A stretch of 64,000 nucleotides of DNA, from positions 496,001 to 560,000 of the forward strand of contig JACJYR010000002.1 in assembly GCA_020636005.1 (NCBI GenBank). Direction: 5' to 3'. The DNA comes from Lewinellaceae bacterium. Its GTDB lineage: Bacteria; Bacteroidota; Bacteroidia; Chitinophagales; Saprospiraceae. Both the position numbers and the translations under genes were made by a program. How positions within the stretch are numbered: position 1 is the first letter of the stretch; every line of letters starts with the position of its first letter. A model generated the notes under the pieces. It saw nothing but the letters and a program-made list of their open reading frames with translations, searched no databases and was not told the origin of the DNA. Of the stretch, positions 17,266 to 27,500 are shown one piece after another.

Positions 17266-20200
17266 ATGCGAAACATTTACACACCCTTTGCACTGACAGC
17301 CATTTTACTCTTAAGCTCGTGCGCCAACTACAAAATGCACCTGCAGGGCAAGCAGTTCCAGCCTGAGCCCACCAATCTCGGCCAGCCCGAACACATCATG
17401 TACCTCATTGGCGACGCAGGCGATGCTGATTTGGACGAAGTGCCGCCCGCCGTGAAGTTTTTAGGAAAAAAACTCAAGGAGGCCCCAAAAAACAGTTCCG
17501 TTGTCTTCCTCGGCGACAATATTTACAAGGACGGGATGCCAGGCAAAAAATCGAAAAAAAGGGCACTTGCTGAGCACCGCATCGACGTGCAACTGGACAT
17601 CCTGAAAGATTTCAAAGGAAAACCCTATTTCCTGGCCGGGGAAAAGGACTGGACGAAGAAAAACCCCCGAAAGGGCCTCGAAAGGGAGGAGGATTACATC
17701 CAGGACAAACTGGACAAAGGCAACGTCTTCCGCCCCGGCAAAGGCTGCAGCGGCCCCGATATGGAAGAACTTTCTGACAACGTGACGGCTATGTTCGTGG
17801 ACAGCGAATGGTACCGCATGAACTGGCTCCGGGAAAAAGAACTCAACGAAGGCTGCGATGTGAAAAGCCGGGAAGTCTTCGACTGGTTTTTGCTCAACGA
17901 GTTCAAAGCAGAACGCAGAAAAAACATCGTGGTGCTGATGCACCACCCGCTTTATTCAAATGGCGAACACGGCGGCCGCTTCACGGTCAAACAGCACATT
18001 TTCCCGCTGACAGAACTGCCCGGCCTCGAAAAACTTTACATCCCGCTACCCCTCATTGGTACGGTATCCACCTTCCTGCGCATGGCGGCCGGCTCCACGC
18101 AGGACAACAGCCATCCCAATGCCCGTGCGTTGAAACACGCTATGGAATCCAATGCCGTCAGGAATGGCGAGTATATTTTTGTGGGCAGCCACGACCAGAG
18201 CCTGCAATACATCCAGGCAGCAGGCCAGCACCACATCGTCAGCGGGGCGGGTTCAAAGACGTCCCCGGTTGGCAATGGGAAAGGGATGCAGTTCGGCTAT
18301 GGCAAGGAGCAGGGCTTTTCCATTCTGAAATTTTACCCGGAGGGGGAAGTCTATTTGGAAATGTGGACGGCCAACCCAGACGGCGAGGATGGCAAGCTGG
18401 TTTTTTCCCGCCAGATAAAAGGCAAACTGCCCCTGTACGAATCGAAGCTACCGACCGGGTTCCCCGAGTTCGAGGCGGCCAAAGATTCCGTGACCCTCGC
18501 CCTGAACCCCGCCATTAAAAACAAGCCCGTCCACAATTTCTTCTGGGGCGCCCACTACCGCAAGGCCTATGTGACGCCTATAAAAGTGCCCGTGCTTGAT
18601 CTTTCCAAATTCCAGGGCGGCCTTACCCCGGTGAAAAGGGGCGGCGGCGGCCAGACCAACTCCCTCCGGGCGGTGGATACCAAAGGCAGGGAATGGGTGG
18701 TGCGGGACATGCTCAAGGACGAATCCCGGACGCTCCCCTACCCTTACAATGAGACGTTTGCCAAAGATGTGTTCGCCGACCAGTTCACGGCGGCCAACCC
18801 TTTTGCCGCTTTTGTGGTGCCAAAACTGGCGGATGCCGTCAATGTTTACCATACCAACCCAAGGCTGTTCTACATGCCCAAACAGCCAAAATTGGGCGAC
18901 TACAACGATCAATACGGCGGCAGCATCTACCTCGTGGAAGAAAGGGCCGGCGATGGCTGGGGCGACCTTGCCAGTTTCGGCAACTCCGATGAACTCATCA
19001 GCACCTTCGACGTGCAGGAAAAATTGCAAAAAGACCATAAATACCGCTTCGACGGCCCCTGGACGGTGCGCTCCCGCATCTTCGACAACCTGCTCGGCGA
19101 CTGGGACCGGCACGGCGACAACTGGCGCTGGGCAGAGTTTAAGGACAAAAAGAAGGACATCGTGATGTACCGACCCGTGCCAAGGGACAGGGATCAACCT
19201 TTCTCCCTCTACGACGGCCTGCTGCCCGGCATCATCCGGCACACAGTGCCTTTTGCTCGCCAACTCCGCATTTACAAAAAAAACGTGGACAACATCAAAT
19301 GGCAGAACTACAACTCGAAATACTTCGACCCCTATTTCCTCAACCAAAATGATTGGAGCGTTTGGGAAAAAGAGGCGAAGTTCATTCAGGATAACCTGAC
19401 CGACACGGTGATTGACCATGCCCTGCAAGATTTTCCACCGGAAGCCTACCAGATGTTTGGCCATTGGGTGGCCGACCGCCTGAAAGGCCGCCGTGACAAC
19501 CTCGTGGACATTGCCCGTGAGCTTTATTTATTGGTGTCAAAAAAAGTGGACATCATCGGCACCAACGACCAGGACTATTTTGAAGTGGAGCGGCTGGACG
19601 ACGAACATACCCGCGTGCGCATGTACGCTTCCAATAAGCAAGGCGAGAAAAAGGAACTCGTTTACGACCGTACTTTCCTTACCAGCGAAACGAAAGAAAT
19701 CCACCTCTACGGCCTCGACCAGGAGGATCGTTTCCACATCACTGGCAACGTAAACAAAGGCATCCTCATCCGCTGTATCGGCGGGCTGGACGACGACTAT
19801 TTCACCGACGAATCGAAAGTGGGCGGCCTTTGCAAAAAGACAAAAGTGTATGACACCAAAGACGAAAACCACCTGAGCCTCGGCAGCGAGGCCGCCAACC
19901 GCACCTCCAACGACCCCGTGATGAACACCTACGACGACCGCTCCTGGGACACCGAGCACAACTTTGGCCTCGGCTTCCCCTTCATTGCCGGCAACCCCGA
20001 TGACGGGCTGGCCCTTGGCGGCGGCTACGTTTATACCACTTATGGTTTTAAAAAATCGCCGTTCTCCACCAAACATACCATTAGCGGGAAATTTGCCTTT
20101 GAAACAAAAGGATTTGACATCACCTATGCAGGCGAGTACCTGAACGCCCTGGGCAAGTGGGACGTGCTGGCCCTGGCAAAAATCCAGGGGCCGCTTTACA

Positions 20201-21009
20201 CCCGCAACTACTTTGGCTTCGGCAACGACTCTCCGTTTGTGCTGGGGGACGATGGAAAGGAGGAAGACTATGTGCGGGTGCGGCAACAATTGTACGGCGC
20301 CTACCCTTCCCTGCGCCGCCGGTTCGGCGAGAACTTCTCCCTGTCCCTGGGCGGCACTGCCGAGTTTGTTGAAATTGAAGACACAAAGGGGCGGCTGGTG
20401 AACAAGGACTCCCTTGATGCGAAAATCCGGAAGGAGGTATTCGATGGCCAGGTATTCGGTGGAGGCGAGCTTCAGCTTAATTTCATCAATTTGGACAACC
20501 CCGTGGCACCAACGCAGGGCATCACCTTCAACGCCTCCGCCGGCTGGAAGACCAACCTGGAAGAAACCGACCGGAGCTTTGGCTATTTCGGCGGCAGCCT
20601 GGGCATTTACATTGGCAACAAAAGGATAGTCGTGGCCAGTCTTGTGGGTGCCCGCCATGCCACAGGGGACGCTGAATTTTACCAGGCCCCTACCCTCGGT
20701 GCCCGCACCAACCTCCGGGGCTACCGCAACGAGCGCTATACCGGCAACACGGTCTTTTTCCACCAGAATGATGTCCGGCTTAGGCTGTTTACCCTCAACA
20801 ACTACATCATGCCATTTTCCCTGGGCATACTGGGTGGCTATGACTATGGGCGGGTGTGGTCGGACAAAGTGGATGAACCGGACGATTGGCACAATGCCTA
20901 CGGCGGTGGCCTGTGGCTCAGCCCCTTCAACCTGGCGGTACTGAACTTTAGCATATTCGAGTCGGACGATGGGCTGCGGTTTGAGTTCCGGGGGGCGTTT
21001 GCGTTTTGA
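17266..21009 (+). CDS. Lipoprotein fusing a calcineurin-like phosphatase, a kinase-like segment and an outer-membrane beta-barrel
   Basis: 1247 residues from ATG 17266, chosen because it gives a lipoprotein signal (LLLSSC, Cys19). Residues about 40-330 carry metallophosphoesterase motifs: LIGDAGD, VVFLGDNIYKDG, LMHHPLYSNGEHGG, and GSHDQSLQY with HHIVSGAGS. Residues about 450-760 form a separate domain with WVVRDMLKDES near 476, GDWDRHGDNWRW near 610 and VPRDRDQPF near 638. That spacing recalls the catalytic DRHxxN and metal-binding Asp of CotH/FAM20/HipA-type atypical kinases (inference). From about 910 to the end are beta-strands of a surface-antigen (Omp85-like) barrel, ending FEFRGAFAF. 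The whole would sit in the outer membrane. Substrate and direction of export are unknown. Confidence 0.88.
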   Translation: MRNIYTPFALTAILLLSSCANYKMHLQGKQFQPEPTNLGQPEHIMYLIGDAGDADLDEVPPAVKFLGKKLKEAPKNSSVVFLGDNIYKDGMPGKKSKKRALAEHRIDVQLDILKDFKGKPYFLAGEKDWTKKNPRKGLEREEDYIQDKLDKGNVFRPGKGCSGPDMEELSDNVTAMFVDSEWYRMNWLREKELNEGCDVKSREVFDWFLLNEFKAERRKNIVVLMHHPLYSNGEHGGRFTVKQHIFPLTELPGLEKLYIPLPLIGTVSTFLRMAAGSTQDNSHPNARALKHAMESNAVRNGEYIFVGSHDQSLQYIQAAGQHHIVSGAGSKTSPVGNGKGMQFGYGKEQGFSILKFYPEGEVYLEMWTANPDGEDGKLVFSRQIKGKLPLYESKLPTGFPEFEAAKDSVTLALNPAIKNKPVHNFFWGAHYRKAYVTPIKVPVLDLSKFQGGLTPVKRGGGGQTNSLRAVDTKGREWVVRDMLKDESRTLPYPYNETFAKDVFADQFTAANPFAAFVVPKLADAVNVYHTNPRLFYMPKQPKLGDYNDQYGGSIYLVEERAGDGWGDLASFGNSDELISTFDVQEKLQKDHKYRFDGPWTVRSRIFDNLLGDWDRHGDNWRWAEFKDKKKDIVMYRPVPRDRDQPFSLYDGLLPGIIRHTVPFARQLRIYKKNVDNIKWQNYNSKYFDPYFLNQNDWSVWEKEAKFIQDNLTDTVIDHALQDFPPEAYQMFGHWVADRLKGRRDNLVDIARELYLLVSKKVDIIGTNDQDYFEVERLDDEHTRVRMYASNKQGEKKELVYDRTFLTSETKEIHLYGLDQEDRFHITGNVNKGILIRCIGGLDDDYFTDESKVGGLCKKTKVYDTKDENHLSLGSEAANRTSNDPVMNTYDDRSWDTEHNFGLGFPFIAGNPDDGLALGGGYVYTTYGFKKSPFSTKHTISGKFAFETKGFDITYAGEYLNALGKWDVLALAKIQGPLYTRNYFGFGNDSPFVLGDDGKEEDYVRVRQQLYGAYPSLRRRFGENFSLSLGGTAEFVEIEDTKGRLVNKDSLDAKIRKEVFDGQVFGGGELQLNFINLDNPVAPTQGITFNASAGWKTNLEETDRSFGYFGGSLGIYIGNKRIVVASLVGARHATGDAEFYQAPTLGARTNLRGYRNERYTGNTVFFHQNDVRLRLFTLNNYIMPFSLGILGGYDYGRVWSDKVDEPDDWHNAYGGGLWLSPFNLAVLNFSIFESDDGLRFEFRGAFAF

Positions 21010-21015
21010 TCGACT

Positions 21016-21576
21016 TCATCCTATTTCAATCTTGTATTTGTGCAGCAAGCCAACAACGGCGGGCACTGAGAATTTCGCCCCGGCCACCCGGTTCAGTTCC
21101 GGGTCGAGCGAGTAGCTGTGGGCCGTCCGGAAATCGGCCTTTTCCAGATTGGTGTTTTCAAATACGGCCAGCCCCAGGTCGCAATGGTCGAACACGGCGC
21201 CGGCAAGATCCGCTTCGGTGAAATCCACTTCCTGCAACACGCATTCCTTAAAGGTGGTGCCCTTTAGCTTTAGCTGGTAAAAGGAGGCATAGTTCAGTTG
21301 GCATTCCTCAAAATGAACGGCGAACAAAAAGGGGTTGCATGCGTGGAAGTGCAGCCCCAACAGCTTGCTTTGCCGGAACCGGACACCCTGCAGGGAGGTT
21401 TTTTTCAGCATAGCCATGCTCAGGTTGCATTGCTCGAACTCGCAGTCCACGAACATGAAATTGGACAAATCCGCTTCGGCAAGCACACAGTTGGAAAAAG
21501 TGCAGTTTTCATATTCACCTGTTTCCAGGCGGGTTTGATTGTCAAAGGTTTTGCTATCAAAAAATGCTCCGCTCAT
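21016..21576 (-). CDS. Pentapeptide-repeat protein
   Basis: 186 residues with about 25 A/C-(D/N)-L/F-x-x type pentapeptides (CTFSN CVLAE ADLSN FMFVD CEFEQ CNLSM ...), predicting a right-handed quadrilateral beta-helix. There is no signal peptide, so it is probably cytoplasmic. Family members include gyrase-protecting proteins, but most have no known role. It is convergent with the phosphatase/barrel gene, 6 bp apart. Confidence 0.9.
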   Translation of the reverse strand: MSGAFFDSKTFDNQTRLETGEYENCTFSNCVLAEADLSNFMFVDCEFEQCNLSMAMLKKTSLQGVRFRQSKLLGLHFHACNPFLFAVHFEECQLNYASFYQLKLKGTTFKECVLQEVDFTEADLAGAVFDHCDLGLAVFENTNLEKADFRTAHSYSLDPELNRVAGAKFSVPAVVGLLHKYKIEIG

Positions 21577-21811
21577 CTTGCATCATTTTACTCGTAAAGG
21601 TGGGAAAATCCTGCTAACCTGCAAGCGTCCGTTTTCGAACGCTGGTGAACGTCCATGTACAATGGACAAGGGCTTATTTTTTTGTAAACAGCTAATAAAC
21701 AACGGATTAGTGAATTGGCATGTCCATTGGTTCAAACTCAGTGTTCTTGTAAGAATCACCAGAATTTTTTGATAAAAACCCGACTTTCGGCAACAGCCGC
21801 CAGCACCTGGA

Positions 21812-21880
21812 AAGCCAATTTCCAACCCACGGCTTAAGTCGTGGGTTGAATATCAAGCGGTTATGCGCTAAACCGTTTTA
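21812..21880. repeat. Palindromic element, copy 1 (shares design with 41230-41324)
   Basis: A near-perfect palindrome centred on CTTAAG (arms CAACCCACGG and CGTGGGTTG), followed by ATCAAGCGGTTATGCGCTAA and ACCGTTTTA. It lacks the left outer arm seen in the other copy. It runs directly into the 110-bp repeat. Confidence 0.75.
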
Positions 21881-21990
21881 GTAACGATGAAAAAATATCT
21901 TCACCATTTTGATTTTGAAAACCCCAGCAATGGAAGGGTTTTTTAAAAATAATCCCGATTTCACATCGGGATTATTTTTCCTTCGATCCT
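21881..21990. repeat. 110-bp interspersed repeat, copy A
   Basis: It begins GTAACGATGAAAAAAT and ends CCTTCGATCC. The core hairpin is AATAATCCCGAT/ATCGGGATTATT, with a second stem AAAACCC/GGGTTTT. The hairpin with flanking A and T runs could act as a terminator in both directions. Confidence 0.85.
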
Positions 21991-22063
21991 TATCAGTTTC
22001 CTTACACCACAGAATTTGAACTAAGAACGAACTAAATCGGTCAATTTCAAACAACTACTTACG

Positions 22064-24472
22064 ATGCTGAAAAACTACCTGAAAATCGCCCTTCGCAACC
22101 TCCTGAAACAAAAGACCTTTTCAATTATCAACATCTTCGGGCTGGCCCTGAGCATGAGCGTTTGCCTGCTCATCATCATGCTCGTCAAGGATGCTTACAG
22201 CTTCGATCACTTCCACCCAGCCAACGGGCGCACCTACCGCATCCTCACCACGCCCGACCGCAAGGACGGGCACACGGAGCGCTACGCTTCTTCGCCTTTC
22301 AGGGTGGGTGAAACGTTGCAATCGGATTATTCCCAGGTGGAACTATGGACGCCGCTGGTGCGAGGTTTTGGCGGCAGCATGGAAAACAGCGACCAGCACT
22401 TCGATTTCGACGGCTTGTTTACCGACCGCTCTTTTTTTGAAATGTTTGGTTTCCAACTGGCGGAAGGCGACCCCGAAACGGCGCTCAACGAACCTTATTC
22501 CGTAGTGCTGACCCATGATCTGGCCAGCCGCCTGTTCAGCAAGGAAAACGCCATCGGCAAATCCCTGAAGATTCCTGGCTATGCCGCCGATTTCAAAGTG
22601 ACGGGCATCCTGAAAGAATTCCCCGGCAAAACCCACCTTGAATTCACGGCGCTCGGCTCGCTCGCCACCCAATATGCAGAGGAAAAACTGCCCGATGCCT
22701 ACCGTGTGACCAGCGTATGGCAGAACTATTATGGGAGCTACAATTTTGTGCGCCTGAAACCTGGTGCTGACAAAAAGGACGCAGAACTCGCCCTGGCCGA
22801 CATCGCCAAAACAAAATACAATGATCTGGAACTTGAAAGCAGGGACAAAGGCTACAGCTTTTCCCTTCAACCCCTGGACGACATCACGCCCGGCGGCATC
22901 TTGTCCAACTCAATGGGCCAGGGGATGCCGATTTTCCTGATCTGGTTCCTCTCGGCGCTGGGGGCCATTATCATGCTGTCAGCCTGTTTCAACTATACCA
23001 ACCTGACCATCGCCCGTTCGCTCCTGCGCACCCGTGAAGTGGGTGTCAGAAAGGTGTTGGGTGCCACGAGGTGGCAGGTCTTCTGGCAGTTCATAGGCGA
23101 GGCTGTGGTCACGGCGGTGCTGGCCCTGGTGATAGCCTACCAGCTGATGTGGTTGGTGAAGCACCAGTTCGAGCAGTTGAGTTTCACCGCATTCCTTGAT
23201 TTAAGGATGCAGGAAGATGGGGTGTTGTTTGGCCAGTTTCTACTTTTTACCATTTTGGTGGGCGTCGTGGCGGGGCTGCTGCCAGCCATTACCTTATCTA
23301 AAACCACCCCCCTGGCCATTTTACAAAAACTGCAAAATGTGAGGCTCATCCAACGCCTTGGGATGCGCAAAGTGCTGCTGGTCATGCAGTTTTCCTTTAC
23401 GCTCATTTTTTTCATCCTCGTAACCATCGCCTGGAAACAGGTGGACCATGCCATTGCGACCAATTTCGGTTTCAGCGAGCCACAAACGCTGGTAGTCGAA
23501 CTGCATGGGCAGCCTTTTGATAAAGCATCGGCGGCCCTTGGCCAGGTGAAAGGCGTGGAAAAAATCTCCGGCATCTCCTTCCCCATGGGCACCTGGCAGG
23601 ATGGTTCCGACGATGTGCGCACTTCGGAGCAGGCGGAAAAAGTTGGTGTGCGGGACTATTTCATTGACCACCAGTACCTTGATCATTTTGGGATAAAACT
23701 CGTGGCGGGCGAAAATTTCCCCGACAACCCTGCCCAGCAACAGGAATTGTTTGCCATTGTCAATGAAACATTCGTAAAAGATTTTGGCCTCGGCGAGCCG
23801 GGTGCGGCGGTTGGCAAGCCCATCCTTATTGGCGACAGCCTGCAGGTGGCCATCCGGGGCGTGGTGAAAGATTTCCCCTTCAAACCTGCCAACTATGCGA
23901 TAGAGCCCCTGCTGCTACGGTACGACCCCGCCCAACTCGGCGTGATCAACCTCCGGCTTTCCGGCACCGACCCGGCAGCTATGGTGACGGCCCTCGAACG
24001 CACCTGGAAACAATTGGGCAGCAACCACGATTTCGAGGGCCAGTTTTTTGATGAAAAAGTGCGGGAGAACTACGCCAACATGCTCGACCTGGCGCGCATC
24101 GTCGGTTTTTTCGGCGTGCTCGGCATGGTGATCGCCTGCATGGGCCTGTTGGGAATGGCCATCTACACCGTGGAGACCAAGGCCAAAGAAATCAGCATCA
24201 GAAAAGTGCTGGGCGCAGGGGGAAAGGATGTGGTGGTTATGCTTTCAAAGGGCTACCTGATGATGTTTGCCATTGCCGTGTTGGTCGCTGCGCCGGTCAG
24301 TTTTTTATTGGGCAACCAGATGCTGCAAACGTTCGCCGAGCGCATCGCCTGGTCGCCCGGGCTGTTCCTGCCCGGTGTGCTGTTGTTGCTCTCCGTATCG
24401 GGGATAACAGTCGGCTCGCAGGCCATCAGGGCCGCCTTTGCCAATCCTGTTGAATCTTTGCGGAGCGAGTGA
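22064..24472 (+). CDS. MacB/FtsX-type ABC transporter permease
   Basis: 802 residues. The N-terminus (MLKNYLKIALRNLLKQKTFSIINIFGLALSMSVCLLIIMLV) is the classic start of this Bacteroidota family, with one helix before a MacB periplasmic core domain (about 45-270). Three helices at about 290-430 carry the first FtsX module (LRTREVGVRKVLGATRWQVFWQFIGEA). A second periplasmic domain follows, then a final FtsX module (AKEISIRKVLGAGGKDVVVML). Members act in mechanotransmission or lipoprotein/peptide export with a separate ATPase, which is not found nearby. The start follows the CAAACAACTACTTA flank closely. Confidence 0.93.
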   Translation: MLKNYLKIALRNLLKQKTFSIINIFGLALSMSVCLLIIMLVKDAYSFDHFHPANGRTYRILTTPDRKDGHTERYASSPFRVGETLQSDYSQVELWTPLVRGFGGSMENSDQHFDFDGLFTDRSFFEMFGFQLAEGDPETALNEPYSVVLTHDLASRLFSKENAIGKSLKIPGYAADFKVTGILKEFPGKTHLEFTALGSLATQYAEEKLPDAYRVTSVWQNYYGSYNFVRLKPGADKKDAELALADIAKTKYNDLELESRDKGYSFSLQPLDDITPGGILSNSMGQGMPIFLIWFLSALGAIIMLSACFNYTNLTIARSLLRTREVGVRKVLGATRWQVFWQFIGEAVVTAVLALVIAYQLMWLVKHQFEQLSFTAFLDLRMQEDGVLFGQFLLFTILVGVVAGLLPAITLSKTTPLAILQKLQNVRLIQRLGMRKVLLVMQFSFTLIFFILVTIAWKQVDHAIATNFGFSEPQTLVVELHGQPFDKASAALGQVKGVEKISGISFPMGTWQDGSDDVRTSEQAEKVGVRDYFIDHQYLDHFGIKLVAGENFPDNPAQQQELFAIVNETFVKDFGLGEPGAAVGKPILIGDSLQVAIRGVVKDFPFKPANYAIEPLLLRYDPAQLGVINLRLSGTDPAAMVTALERTWKQLGSNHDFEGQFFDEKVRENYANMLDLARIVGFFGVLGMVIACMGLLGMAIYTVETKAKEISIRKVLGAGGKDVVVMLSKGYLMMFAIAVLVAAPVSFLLGNQMLQTFAERIAWSPGLFLPGVLLLLSVSGITVGSQAIRAAFANPVESLRSE

Positions 24473-24510
24473 AGCCAGTGGCAGCGGGTTAATTTACCCC
24501 TCCCTGTACT

Positions 24511-27500
24511 TTATCCGCCGTCCCCTTCTACCTGCACGATTTTAATCTCCACCCGTTGGTTCTTTGCCCTCCCTTCCGGAGTGGCGTTATTGGCAATGGG
24601 GTTTCGTTTCCCATAGCCTTTATAGGTGAGGCGGCTGACGGGAATGCCTTTGTCCACCAGGTATTGTGCCACAGCCTTGGCCCGTTGAGTACTTAGATTA
24701 TCACAATATTCGTGGGAGGGGATACCGTTCGTGTGGCCGCCCACCTCGATGGAAATGCCGGGGTTGTCCACCAAAAACTCATAGAGTTCTTCCACCGTCG
24801 GGATGGATTCGGGATCCATGCTGGTGCTGTCGGGCTGGAAGTAGATCTTGTCCAGCTTGATCAACTGGCCGCTGCGCAACGACCCGGAGGCAAGTTCCGG
24901 GTTGATACGGGTCTTAGTTTCCATTTTCACCACTTCCTCGCAGCCGTTGGCGTCGCTCACGGTGATGCTGTGCAGGCCCGCCCCGAGCGTGGTGGCATCG
25001 GGGGCGGTCTCGCCATTGTCCCAACGGTAAGCGTAATCGCCTGTACCACCCGATGCCCTTAGTGTAGCCCTTCCGTTTTTAGTGTCAATCGTGGTGGCCG
25101 GCCGGTTTTTGACGAGGATGACATTGAGTTTTTCCGGTTCTTTCAAATCCAGGCTGGCCGTGGCGGTAGCCCCGGTAGCATCGGTCACGGTCACGGTGTG
25201 TTGGCCGGCGGGGAGGTTAGCAGCCGACGCCCCTTTTTGCCCGCTGTCCCATTGATAGGTAAACGGCCCTTTCCCGCCGCTCACGTCGGCCTGCAGGGAA
25301 GCAGATTTATCACCAGCACATTTTACAGGTTGAGTTTCGGTAATGGCAACGGCCAGTGGCAGGATGTTTTCGGAAATGCTGGTCGTCGCAGTGGTCGTGC
25401 ATCCAGCTTCGTCGGTGACGGTCACCGAATGGTTGCCGGGGCTTAGTTTCGTTGCTGCTTTACCGCTTTCCCCATTGTCCCATTTAAAAGACAGGTTGCC
25501 GGTGCCGCCACTGGCGTTCGCCACGGCCTTCCCGTCGGCATTGCCGGTTGAGGCAGGGGCCTCCACCCTGACATTGGCGGCAAGGACTTTCGGCGCTGAC
25601 ACCGAAAACTGAGCACTGGCTGCTGTGCCGGTTGCATCCGTTACGGTCAGCGAATAATCCCCCGCACCGAGGTTTTTCAAAGATTGGCCCTCCCTGCCTT
25701 CGTTCCAGGCATATTGATAAGGGCCTTTTCCCCCAGTGACATCCGCCGACAGGACAGCGGTTTGTTCCCCATTGCATTTAATGCCGTCGGTTTGTGAAAT
25801 ACTGACGGCCAGGGGCAATATGTTTTCGGTAATAACCACCGTCGCGCTCACGGAACAACCGGCCTCATCGGTAGCGGTGACGGAGTGGGTTCCGGGGTTC
25901 AGTTTTTTGGCGGCATCGCCGGTCTCGTCCGTATCCCATTGGTAGAGGTACCTGCCCGTGCCGTCCGAAGCTTTGGCACTGGCCCGGCCATCAGCATTGC
26001 CGGTGCTAGCGGGCGAATCTGCCTTGGCCGTCAGTGCCAATGGTTTCGGCTCCTTGATGGCAAACGCAGCGGTGGCAGTTGCCCCGGTGGCATCGCTGAT
26101 GGTCAGGGTGTAGTCGCCCGCAACCAACTTGGCGGCAGATGCACCTTGCCCCCCTCCGCTCCACTGGTACGTGAAGGGAGATTTTCCGCCCGAAACTTCC
26201 GCTACCAAAACGGCTTCTGCCGCCCCGGCACATTTGATGTCTTTGCTTTGTGAAATCTGGACGGCCAGTGGCAGGATATTTTCTGAAATTTCCACTTTGC
26301 CGGTGGCAAAACAGCCAGCTTCGTCGGTCACGGTCACCAGGTGTTCACCAGGCCCAAGTTTCCGGGCTTCATCGCCCGTTTCGCCGGTGTCCCATTTGAA
26401 ATTGTACTTTCCGGTACCGCCTGAGGCTTTCACGCTTGCCTTTCCATCTGAATTGCCCGTGCTGGCCGGCGCATCAGCTTTCACGGCCAGGGTCAGCAGT
26501 TTCGGTTCTTTTACGGAAAAGTTGGCAGTGGCAGTGGTGCCGGCAGCATCCGTTACCGTCAGGGAGTAGTCGCCGGCCATGAGGCCGCCGGGAGCATCAC
26601 CCTGGAGCCCGCTGCTCCATTTGTATTTGTAGGGGCCTTTGCCGCCTGTAGTTTCAGCCTGCAGGGAAGCATCTTTTGCCCCAGCACATTTAAGTACATT
26701 TTTGGGTAAAATGCTGACTGCCAACGGAAGGATGTTTTCAGGAATTTGCACGGTGGCCGTGGCCGTACAGCCTTTGCCATCTGTAATGGTAACGCTGTGG
26801 GGCCCGGGTTGCAGCGCCCCAGCAAGGTCGCCTGTTTCACCATTGTCCCATTTAAAGGTGAAGCTGCCCGCACCGCCGCTTGCTTTTACGCTGGCTTTTC
26901 CGTCAGCGTTGCCGGTACTGGCCGGTACTTCCACTTTGGTAGCAGCCTCGATGGGTTGTGGCGCTTCCACCAGGTACTGGGCAGTAGAAGACTGCCCGGC
27001 GGCATCGGTCACGGTCAACGTGTAGTTGCCGGGGGCCAGGTCTTTTTGCTGGGCACCCTGCATCACCCCCGTGATATTCCATTGATATTGGTAGGGGGTT
27101 TTACCACCTGCTACCTCGGCTTCCAGGATAGCATCTTTTCCGTTGCCACATTTAATGGGCTGCTTCTGGGAGATGGACACTTCCAGCTCGCCAATTTTCC
27201 GGGGGATGTTGACAGAAGCATTGGCAGCGCAGCCGGCCAGGTCGGTCACCGTCAAGGCGTGGGTACCTTCGCTGAGCTTGATGGCGGTAGCAGAGGTTTC
27301 GCCGTTGTCCCACTTGTAGGAGTAGCCAGGCTTCCCGCCCCTCACGTCCACCGTGGCCGAGCCGTTGGGAGTGCCATCTTCGGCGGCCTGTTTTTGCACC
27401 TTTAGGGTCAGCTCCATATTGGGGTCGGAAATGGTCACCTTGGCAGCTTTGGACTTGCCATTCGCATCGGTCACCGTCAGGGCATATTCGCCGGGGCCGA

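Larger units (their letters stand above)
21577..22063. other. Repeat-filled spacer before the ABC permease
   Basis: It contains the palindromic element 21812-21880, abutting the 110-bp repeat 21881-21990. A solo unit of the 10-bp array type follows: CAAACAACTACTTA at about 22046-22059, ending four bases before the ATG at 22064. No gene is seen. Confidence 0.7.

Noticed and set aside
18448..19464. 338-codon and 451-codon minus-strand frames opposite the phosphatase/barrel gene (18448-19464, 19537-20892)
   Set aside because: Antisense to a gene with clear domains. The composition is a mirror of codon bias, with no motifs.
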